Positions 14,700 to 20,913 of a stretch of 20,913 nucleotides of DNA are shown piece by piece. Origin of the DNA: REEP01 sp964517265 (GTDB taxonomy: Bacteria > Pseudomonadota > Alphaproteobacteria > Rhodospirillales > Defluviicoccaceae); the NCBI GenBank assembly GCA_964517265.1, contig CAZFBS010000049.1, forward strand, positions 1-20,913, in the 5' to 3' direction. The stretch's first letter is position 1. Each line of letters begins with the position of its first letter. The notes below the pieces were generated by a model, which saw only the letters and a list, made by a program, of their open reading frames with translations, was not told where the DNA came from and ran no database searches. Both the position numbers and the translations under genes were made by a program.

Positions 14700-15116
14700 A
14701 TGAGAATCGCGGTAACCAGCCAGAACTTTCGCACCGTGACAGGACATGCCGGACGTGCGCGGCGCTTTCTGATCTATGACGCAGAGCCGGGCGCCGAACC
14801 TATCGAGATCGCGCGGCTCGACCTGCCGAAGGAACTCGCAATGCACGAGTTTCATGGCGCCGAACCGCATCCGCTTGACGGCGTTGATGTGGTCCTCTCG
14901 CAGGGTTTCGGCGACGGCTTCGCGCGGCGCTTGGCAATGCGCGACATTCTCGTTTTTGCAACGGGTCAAATCGACCCTGCTGAGGCGGTAACGGCATATC
15001 TGGCCACCCGGCAGATGGAGCCGGATGCGCGCGCAACGTCCCGGCGAGGCTGCGGACATGGACATGCACAGCGCCATCAGCATGGCCACGGCGTGAAAGG
15101 CTGCGCGGAGTCCTAA
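14700..15116 (+). CDS. NifX/NifB-domain (dinitrogenase Fe-Mo cofactor biosynthesis-like) protein with His/Cys tail
   Basis: The 138-aa protein shows the NifX/NafY cofactor-carrier fold: MRIAVTSQNFRTVTGHAGRARRF at the start, then VDVVLSQGFGDGFARRLAMRDI and TGQIDPAEAVTAYL. Family members bind iron-sulfur or iron-molybdenum cluster precursors. The last 20 residues form a metal-binding-looking tail with Cys118, His120, His122, His126, His128, His130 and Cys135. It has a strong AGGAGG ribosome binding site four bases upstream. No nif genes are nearby, so a role in nitrogen fixation is unlikely to be the explanation. Metal or cluster delivery to a neighbour is an inference. Confidence 0.85.
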   Translation: MRIAVTSQNFRTVTGHAGRARRFLIYDAEPGAEPIEIARLDLPKELAMHEFHGAEPHPLDGVDVVLSQGFGDGFARRLAMRDILVFATGQIDPAEAVTAYLATRQMEPDARATSRRGCGHGHAQRHQHGHGVKGCAES

Positions 15117-15139
15117 CATACCGGAAGGAGGAAAGCGCT

Positions 15140-16147
15140 ATGCGTGACAAAATCGACATCGGCGCGGTCAGAGAACTGAAAGTCGATGTGCTGACCGAGA
15201 CCGGCTGGTTCGATGACGCTCGCTTCAAGCAGGACATGACCGCTGGCGGCGGCAGCGAGCAGACGCAGTACAAGATCACGTGGGATGCGGAGAATGCGGG
15301 TGGCTACGCTGCGCTCCTCACGGTGACCCTTCTTGACGGCGATCAGCGCAAGATCCTGCTCGATACTGGCTGGAACACCACTTGGATGGATTACGTCTTC
15401 GCCCGCCATGGCGTCGATACGATGCTGGAGCGCGGCGAGATCGACTTCATGGTGCTCTCGCACTGGCACCTCGATCACTTCTGGGGGATCGAATCAACGC
15501 TTAAGCATAACTCGCGGATCAAGATTTATGCCCCGGCCACTTGGCGCGCCGAGGATCGCGCGCTATTGCGGGAGAAGGCGCACATTCAAACCGAAGGCCG
15601 TGACGGTAGAGGCAAGGTTTCCATCTGCAAAAACGGCGTGTCCCAAGAAGGAGAACTGATCCTCACGGACGTGGAAGGCGAAGACGGCAGCGGCGTCTAC
15701 CGACTGATGCCGGGGGTGGCGTTGCATATGTTCGACGCCTCGATGCTTTTGCAGGTGAGAGGCGAGAACGTCCTTTACGTCAACGTCGCGGACAAAGGCG
15801 TGGTCACCGTCACCGGGTGCGGTCATCCGGGAATCATGAACTTGCTGGATTTCGCCCGCAATATGATTGCCGCGCCGGGTCTTTACGGCTGCTACGGCGG
15901 GCTGCACTTAAGCATTTTCGATACCTGGAAGCCGGAGTTCGACAGCATCATCGACGAGATCAAACGGCTTGGTATGAAAAAGATGGGGTGCAACCACTGT
16001 ACCGGCTGGATGTGGGCAGAAAAGGCCGCTACTCATGGGGTGCCGATCGTGAAGGGAAGTGACGCCTATCTTGCCTACCCGAAGCACTCGGCACAGGCCA
16101 AGGGCAGCCATGCGTTCCTCGGCAACGGCGACAGCGTTACCTTTTGA
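15140..16147 (+). CDS. Metallo-beta-lactamase-fold hydrolase, DHPS-like
   Basis: The 335-aa cytoplasmic MBL-fold protein carries SHWHLDHFWG (His108, His110, Asp112, His113), TGCGHPGIMN (His229), GGLHLS (His256) and CNHCTGW (His286). This pattern is that of the DHPS-like MBL group, named after the archaeal dihydropterin-ribofuranosylaminobenzene phosphate synthase; most bacterial members have no proven substrate. GGAGG eight bases before the ATG gives a clear start. It is the last gene of the tightly spaced series begun by the thiolase, 23 bases after the NifX-like gene. The motif set should bind two metal ions; the reaction is unknown. Confidence 0.88.
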   Translation: MRDKIDIGAVRELKVDVLTETGWFDDARFKQDMTAGGGSEQTQYKITWDAENAGGYAALLTVTLLDGDQRKILLDTGWNTTWMDYVFARHGVDTMLERGEIDFMVLSHWHLDHFWGIESTLKHNSRIKIYAPATWRAEDRALLREKAHIQTEGRDGRGKVSICKNGVSQEGELILTDVEGEDGSGVYRLMPGVALHMFDASMLLQVRGENVLYVNVADKGVVTVTGCGHPGIMNLLDFARNMIAAPGLYGCYGGLHLSIFDTWKPEFDSIIDEIKRLGMKKMGCNHCTGWMWAEKAATHGVPIVKGSDAYLAYPKHSAQAKGSHAFLGNGDSVTF

Positions 16148-16375
16148 TCCTCATCGCAGCGACCTCCGGAGAAGCTTGTTGCGGTCGAGAGAGGGGGCGG
16201 CCCGAGGATCGATCGTCGGCACCCACGGTACGGGCAGCAGATGGGATGGCGGAGCCATAATGCGGGATGTCGTCCATACATGCCGAGAACTCTATTTTCC
16301 CGACCACAGGAAAGAAGCACGAGCCGTCCGCACAAGAAATGCAAGAAAGCAGACAAATTTTTTCGTGGACCTTCC

Positions 16376-17998
16376 ATGATAACACTCGGCTCTGATGCTG
16401 AATCACCTCGTAGCCTATTGTGGTTTTGGGGATTTTGTTCATTATTGGTGATTATTTTTGTTTTCACAGTTTCTTTCGCTACCCTCCCGGCACAATCATC
16501 CGACAGGGCCACCTTCGCGAACCACGACCCGAACTGTGGCGAGACGGGAGCCCGCTGCATGGACGCGTATGGGAGTCTGCATCTTGCGCAAGGAACCGTG
16601 GGGCGCCAGCAGGAGGATCGTGGCACGACGTTGAAGCCGTGGCCGGCTAATCCACGCTATTGGCTGTTGAACGGCGTACCGAGGCTCCTGCTGGGTGGCT
16701 CGGTTCGGGACAGCATCTTTCAACTGGAGCTACCCCTGCTGCGAAGGGAACTCGACATCATGGTTGCGGCCGGAGGAAACTACCTTCGCAACACCATGAG
16801 CGATCGGATAAGTCCCACGCTGGGCGATTCTGTTTTTGCGTTCAAGCAACGGCCTGACGGAAAATTCGACCTTAATCAGTGGAACGACACGTACTGGAGC
16901 CGTCTTTCCGCGATGCTTGAAGAAACCGCCCGGCGCAACATTGTCGTCCAGATCGAATTGTGGGACATCTGGGATTTCATCAGTATCGAGCCGAGCGAAA
17001 ATGAGCGGCCGATCGGCAATCCGAGATGGTATGCGCATCCCTGGAATCCCCGTAACAACATCAACTATACGACGGAAGATACGCATCTTCCACAGACCTG
17101 GCATGCGCCGATGGGAGACCAATCCGAAGACACCATCCACCCCATCATGAAGACGGTTCCAGGATTGAATAACGACAGGGTCGTTCTTGCCTATCAGCAG
17201 GCGTTCATCGCCAAAGTGCTGTCCCATACCTTGCAGTACGATCACGTTCTTTATCAGATGGCGAACGAGCACTGGGGTAATATCTTGTGGAGCAACTACT
17301 GGGCCGCTTTTGTGCACAAGGAAGCGGCCCGACGGGGAAAAACCGTCCATGTGACCGAGTCGCGTCACACCCCGACCGTTGCACCAGTGCGGGACTATCC
17401 CCGCCTCTACAACTTCGCCGACATCTCGCAAAGCTCGTTGAAGTCCGGCGAAGCCCATATGAGGGTGATCCGCGAAAGCTTCAAGCGGAGCGCTGCGTCA
17501 CCGCTGCCTCTCAACAGCATCAAGCAGTACGGAGCGGACTCCTCCCCATGGCGCGACTCATCGAGCGAAGGGATCGACCGGTTCGTCCGAAGCGTCTTCG
17601 GCGGCCAAGCGGCGGTCCGGTTTCACCGGCCGACCGCCGGCCTCGGCATCAGCCCACTCGCCCAAAATGTCATTAAGAGCTTGCGGATGATGGAGAGCGA
17701 AATCGATCTCTTCAACAACGTCCTCCCGCACTCGGTGCCGGATATTCGCAAGCTCCTCGGGTTTCGTGCGGACAATGAAGCTTACATCATGGCGGATCCA
17801 GGCCGTGCCTACGCCGTCTACTTCCCGAATGGCGGGTCGGTTACCCTCAAAACCACGCCCGTGAAAGGCAGCATGACCCGCAAGTGGATCGATGTCGAAA
17901 ACGGAACCTGGGGTTCGACAACAACTGTGGACGGCGCACTGCAGACACTGAGTGCACCGCCCGGCAAATGGATTGCGGTTCTCAATGTCGATCCTTGA
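16376..17998 (+). CDS. Glycoside hydrolase-like TIM-barrel protein with C-terminal putative collagen-binding domain
   Basis: The 540-aa protein has an N-terminal signal anchor or signal peptide (about residues 13-36, SLLWFWGFCSLLVIIFVF), so it is exported or membrane-tethered. The body resembles DUF4038/GH140-like clan-A hydrolases: LLNGVPRLLLGGSVRDS near 97-113, then YQMANEHWGN with Glu298 as the likely acid/base. The C-terminus (about 468-538; AYAVYFPNGGSVTLKT...WIAVLNV) resembles the putative collagen-binding domain often found with DUF4038. At the place where a nucleophile Glu might sit (IKQYGAD, about 382-388) there is Gln384, so it may be inactive or the nucleophile lies elsewhere. The gene is visibly less GC-rich than its neighbours, which suggests transfer. 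The start lacks a strong ribosome binding site; an upstream in-frame ATG at 16241 is less likely. Substrate unknown. Confidence 0.72.
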   Translation: MITLGSDAESPRSLLWFWGFCSLLVIIFVFTVSFATLPAQSSDRATFANHDPNCGETGARCMDAYGSLHLAQGTVGRQQEDRGTTLKPWPANPRYWLLNGVPRLLLGGSVRDSIFQLELPLLRRELDIMVAAGGNYLRNTMSDRISPTLGDSVFAFKQRPDGKFDLNQWNDTYWSRLSAMLEETARRNIVVQIELWDIWDFISIEPSENERPIGNPRWYAHPWNPRNNINYTTEDTHLPQTWHAPMGDQSEDTIHPIMKTVPGLNNDRVVLAYQQAFIAKVLSHTLQYDHVLYQMANEHWGNILWSNYWAAFVHKEAARRGKTVHVTESRHTPTVAPVRDYPRLYNFADISQSSLKSGEAHMRVIRESFKRSAASPLPLNSIKQYGADSSPWRDSSSEGIDRFVRSVFGGQAAVRFHRPTAGLGISPLAQNVIKSLRMMESEIDLFNNVLPHSVPDIRKLLGFRADNEAYIMADPGRAYAVYFPNGGSVTLKTTPVKGSMTRKWIDVENGTWGSTTTVDGALQTLSAPPGKWIAVLNVDP

Positions 17999-18199
17999 GG
18001 AAATCCTCCCACCGAAAAGCATGTCGGTCTTCGAAGAGGCCGGCCTGCTTCACGCCACAACCCGAAGCGTTCATTTGCTCGGGCCGATAGCAGACATGGG
18101 TGGAATGAATGTAAGACGCCGGGGTTGGTTCCGATTGCTTTTGGATCAACAACCGCGCCCTTGTATTTCACGTAAAGCACACGAACGGAGGAGAGTACG

Positions 18200-18616
18200 A
18201 TGATGATGCGAAAATTGCTGGTCGTTTTTGTGGCCCTGTTTGCTCTTGCGGCTCTGCCGGCGACTGCCGAGACGAAAGGCACGCTGTTCGTCAACTTGAC
18301 GAGTGATGAGAGCCACCGGGCCGACATGGCGATGGCCTTCTCCAAGGGCATGATGGACCGAGGTCACCCGGTCGTCCTCTGGCTCAATGACAAGGGGGTG
18401 CTGATCGCATCGCAAAAGAACGCCGAGAAATTCAAGGCTCAACAGGAAACTGTGGCCACGCTGCTGAAAGACGGTGCGACGGTGATCGTCTGCCCGATGT
18501 GCATGGCACACTATGACGTCGAGGAAGCAGACCTGATCGAGGGTGCGCAGGTCGGCAATCCGGACCTCACCGAAAGTTTCCTGTTCAAGGACGGCACCCA
18601 GACTCTCACCTGGTAG
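18200..18616 (+). CDS. Exported DsrE/DsrF-like family protein
   Basis: The 138-aa protein has an N-terminal signal peptide (RKLLVVFVALFALAALPATA, cleavage likely after residue 23). A DsrE-like fold follows: GTLFVNLTSDESHRADMAMAFSKGM, then VVLWLNDKGV, with a C-terminal CPMCMAHYDV motif (Cys98 and Cys101). Related cytoplasmic DsrE/TusD proteins relay sulfur on a cysteine; periplasmic members are poorly understood. GGAGGAGAG lies just upstream of the ATG. It is about 200 bp downstream of the hydrolase-like gene, and that gap shows no clear features. It could have a thiol or sulfur-carrier role in the periplasm. Confidence 0.85.
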   Translation: MMMRKLLVVFVALFALAALPATAETKGTLFVNLTSDESHRADMAMAFSKGMMDRGHPVVLWLNDKGVLIASQKNAEKFKAQQETVATLLKDGATVIVCPMCMAHYDVEEADLIEGAQVGNPDLTESFLFKDGTQTLTW

Positions 18617-18627
18617 ATGTCAAGCAT

Positions 18628-18651
18628 TTGCTCCCCCAGGGGTAAAAGCAA
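18628..18651. terminator. Possible bidirectional terminator between dsrE-like and zinc-ribbon genes
   Basis: TTGCT (18628-18632) pairs with AGCAA (18647-18651), and inside it CCCC pairs with GGGG around a short loop, with an unpaired TAAA on one side. It sits between two convergent stops (18616 and 18673). There is no strong T-run, so the terminator call is tentative. Confidence 0.3.
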
Positions 18652-18672
18652 CGGCCATCGCCACCGGCGATC

Positions 18673-19842
18673 TCAACCGCTGGCGGCGATGATCGCGGCA
18701 ACCACGAGGGCGAGGATGAGGGCGAGAATGACGGCGGCGGTGATCTTGATCCAGCTGTAGGGGCGTTCGCCCTCGACGGCGCCGGTGCGGGCGTTGACGC
18801 ATAGCCGATAGCTCTTCCCACTGAAGAGGAAGGCACCGAGCCAGCACGGTAGCAGGATGTGCTTGAAAGTCCGGCTGAAATGCCGGACGTCCATACGCTC
18901 GATCTGCTGCATGTCACCGCCGATGGCGAGGCGGACATCCGCCGCGATGCGCGCCTGCATCTTGGCCGATGCCGCCGCGAACCCCTCCTCCAATCCGATC
19001 TGATACGCTTCGGCCTGAAACCCGGCGATGAACTGCGGGGTATAGGGCTTGAGGTCAGCAAGATCCCAGGGCTCAAGACGATCGGTGATCCAGTTCGGCA
19101 ACGACCGGCTGGCGAGCACCAGCACGTCGTCGAAGTGCCGACTGACCTCCCCGCTCACTGATCGCCAGCGCACCTTTTGCACCATCTGGGTTTGGGTCAC
19201 CATCCGGCCGTTGACGTTGGTACGGACCTGGACCGGCACCATGTAGAAATCGCCGCGACGGCCGCGATAGCGGGTCCGCGTGCCACTGTCGAAGGTCCAG
19301 TACGGCAGGTAGACGCCGACAAGCCGCCCCTCATCCCGAGCGTACGTTTTCAACCGGTTTGGCGCGAACCACAGCCCCTTGAGCCATCGCCGTACCCGCT
19401 CCCGTGCCTCGCGATCGCTGATCGTGAACGGCAGCAACGCGGCCGGCTTCAGGTGCCGGTTGAGGCCGGTGTCGGTGACAATGGAATGCCCGCAGAAGGG
19501 ACAGGAGCCCGCATGACGGGCGGAATCGAAGCTGAATTCCGCGGCACAGCTGTCGCATTTGACTGTGTGCGTCTCTTCCACCGGCGTCGTGACGATGCCT
19601 TCGTCGAGTGCGCTGTCCAGAGACTGCTCGACGATTTCAACGGCAGGGGCCGTGATCCGGTTGGAATGACCGCACCAGGCACACGCGAGTTCCTCGGTGC
19701 CCGGAGCGTAAGCGAGCACGGCGCCGCACTGATCGCACGCAAGTTGAGCCTCGCGACCCGCCTCCGGTACGGCGTTTGGGATCCGCTCGGCCGCCGCGTC
19801 CGCAGGATGTGGCCCCCACGGTCCCCGTTTCAACGGCGTCAA
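18673..19842 (-). CDS. Double zinc-ribbon membrane protein (YdjG-like)
   Basis: The 389-aa protein has two N-terminal four-cysteine zinc ribbons: Cys36/39/54/57 (CDQCG, CAWCG) and Cys96/99/114/117 (CDSCA, CPFCG). A conserved middle region (LPFTISDREARERVRRWLKGLWFAP, LPYWTFDS) follows. The C-terminus has a hydrophobic stretch (ITAAVILALILALVVAAIIA), so it is membrane-anchored. Such proteins are often mislabelled as primosomal/PriA-like because of the ribbons, but no helicase motif is present. The start is a TTG, the only reasonable in-frame choice before an upstream stop, 26 bp after the SPFH gene; no good ribosome binding site was seen. By analogy with Bacillus YdjG, which works with PspA and the SPFH protein YdjI, it may recruit its neighbour to the membrane. 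Confidence 0.78.
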   Translation of the reverse strand: MTPLKRGPWGPHPADAAAERIPNAVPEAGREAQLACDQCGAVLAYAPGTEELACAWCGHSNRITAPAVEIVEQSLDSALDEGIVTTPVEETHTVKCDSCAAEFSFDSARHAGSCPFCGHSIVTDTGLNRHLKPAALLPFTISDREARERVRRWLKGLWFAPNRLKTYARDEGRLVGVYLPYWTFDSGTRTRYRGRRGDFYMVPVQVRTNVNGRMVTQTQMVQKVRWRSVSGEVSRHFDDVLVLASRSLPNWITDRLEPWDLADLKPYTPQFIAGFQAEAYQIGLEEGFAAASAKMQARIAADVRLAIGGDMQQIERMDVRHFSRTFKHILLPCWLGAFLFSGKSYRLCVNARTGAVEGERPYSWIKITAAVILALILALVVAAIIAASG

Positions 19843-19868
19843 GGGCTCAACCGTTCAAGCAGACGGCA

Positions 19869-20913
19869 TCAGCGGGGCGGCAACGGAGGTGGCGCAACCC
19901 CAAACAACGGCGCCAGATCCTTGACCGCTCGGGCCTCCTCCCAGCCCGTCATCCCCTCCGACCAAACCAGCGACGTCGGCGTCAACCGTCCCTCCCGCTG
20001 CTGTTCGCGCAGGGCGGCCATTGCGAACGGCCCCTCCGGCTGACCGTCGCGCGCGACATAAAAGGCGCGTGTGCCCGGAACCGGTGGCGGCGACACAGCA
20101 GCCGGCACCGGCCTTCCCGAGCCAGGATCCGGGCCGCCCAGGCCCTCGGCAAAGTGCCTTGCCATTGCCATGCCCAGGCCGAGCCCGATGCCGGCCCCCG
20201 CCCCGCCATCCGCAGGATTGGCCGCCGCGGCACGCATCGCTTCGGCTGCCTGGAACTGGGTGTAGCGCCGCAGATCTCCGATGACGCCCATCGCGCTGCG
20301 CCGGTCCATCGCCTGTTCGACCTCAACCGGCAGCGATACGTTCTCGACCAGCAGCCTTGTCAACGCCAAGCCGTAGTTGGCAAACTCCGGCGCGATGCGG
20401 CCATGCACGAAATGGCCAAGCTGATCATAGTTGGCCGCCAGATCCATCACCGGTATGCCGGAACTGGCCAACACAGTGGCAAACCGTGCGACGATCAGAT
20501 TGCGCAACTGGTCGGTAATCTGGTCGGTGGTGAAGTGGCTATCGGTGCCGACCATCTCCTTCAACAACAGCGCCGGATCGGACACTCGGATCTCGTACGT
20601 GCCGAATGCCCGAAGGCGCACGGGCCCAAATTCCGGATCACGCAGAATGACCGGATTGCGCGTTCCCCATTTCAGATCCGGGAACCGGCGCATGTTGAAG
20701 AAATAGACCTCGGCCTTGAAGGGGCTCTGGAAACCATGCTGCCAGTTCTGCAGGGTCGAGAGAATCGGAAGATTGGCGGTCTTCAGCTCGAACATTCCCG
20801 GCGTGAACACATCGGCGATCTCGCCTTCGTTGACAAACACGGCTGCTTGGCCTTCCCGCACCGTCAGCTTGGCGCCGAACTTGATCTCGTTGTTGTAGCG
20901 CTCGAACCGCCAG
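19869..20913 (-). CDS. SPFH-domain protein with C-terminal GYF_2 domain, 5' end outside the window
   Basis: About 347 codons are visible; the reading frame stays open to the window edge (first residues WRFERYNNEIKFGAKLTV), so the true start lies beyond 20913 and the GTG at 20861 is internal. The N-terminal part is an SPFH (stomatin/flotillin-like) domain of the YdjI/virion-core type (LTVREGQAAVFVNEGEIADVF, YFFNMRRFPDLKWGT). An Ala/Gly-rich region follows, then a C-terminal GYF_2/DUF4339 domain (FYVARDGQPEGPF...GWEEA) and a proline-rich end (PPPLPPR). SPFH proteins of this type form membrane-associated assemblies. The gene is followed by the zinc-ribbon membrane protein, giving a likely two-gene unit. 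Confidence 0.85.
   Translation of the reverse strand, partial: WRFERYNNEIKFGAKLTVREGQAAVFVNEGEIADVFTPGMFELKTANLPILSTLQNWQHGFQSPFKAEVYFFNMRRFPDLKWGTRNPVILRDPEFGPVRLRAFGTYEIRVSDPALLLKEMVGTDSHFTTDQITDQLRNLIVARFATVLASSGIPVMDLAANYDQLGHFVHGRIAPEFANYGLALTRLLVENVSLPVEVEQAMDRRSAMGVIGDLRRYTQFQAAEAMRAAAANPADGGAGAGIGLGLGMAMARHFAEGLGGPDPGSGRPVPAAVSPPPVPGTRAFYVARDGQPEGPFAMAALREQQREGRLTPTSLVWSEGMTGWEEARAVKDLAPLFGVAPPPLPPR

Overview
The window looks like chromosomal DNA from a GC-rich alphaproteobacterium, perhaps Rhodospirillales-like. The clues are an alphaproteobacterial LexA box of the form GAAC-N7-GAAC, the imuA-imuB-dnaE2 cassette it controls, a MaeB-type malic enzyme and the overall codon use. The exact taxon cannot be fixed from the sequence alone. 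No tRNA, rRNA or CRISPR array was found.

Layout from left to right. Bases 1-433 hold the 5' part of an IS110-family transposase (minus strand, cut by the window edge). It is followed by a structured non-coding stretch, possibly the element's left end, and a perfect 32-bp palindrome. At 653-693 there is a promoter overlapped by an SOS box, then the error-prone repair operon imuA (729), imuB (1546) and dnaE2 (3167-6346). Next is an orphan ParA-type ATPase (6463-7095), with a striking array of 10-bp tandem repeats 15 bp beyond its stop. After that comes the hybrid malic enzyme maeB (7357-9612), which converges on an alpha/beta-hydrolase-OsmC fusion (9626-10885, minus). An accessory-looking stretch with one weak hypothetical ORF (11223-11606) precedes an NsrR-like Rrf2 regulator (11782-12258, minus).

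The most interesting part is 12258-16147. Two copies of an AGGTATTTGG-type operator lie in the divergent promoter region of the NsrR-like gene. Rightward from there run a possible 43-codon ORF, a 125-aa protein of unknown function, a strong intergenic hairpin, an SCP2-type thiolase, a DUF35 Zn-ribbon/OB-fold partner, a NifX-like protein with a His/Cys tail and a DHPS-like metallo-beta-lactamase-fold protein. The last four are tightly spaced with good ribosome binding sites and look like one operon. I infer a possible redox- or nitric-oxide-responsive acyl-CoA/metal-cofactor module. I do not know a described pathway with this composition.

The right end carries a membrane-anchored or secreted glycoside-hydrolase-like protein (16376-17998) of visibly lower GC, with a Gln where a nucleophile Glu might be expected. 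It is followed by an exported DsrE-like protein with a CxxC motif (18200-18616). On the minus strand lies a pair made of an SPFH-GYF protein (running off the right edge) and a double zinc-ribbon membrane protein. This pair resembles the Bacillus YdjI/YdjG membrane-stress proteins.
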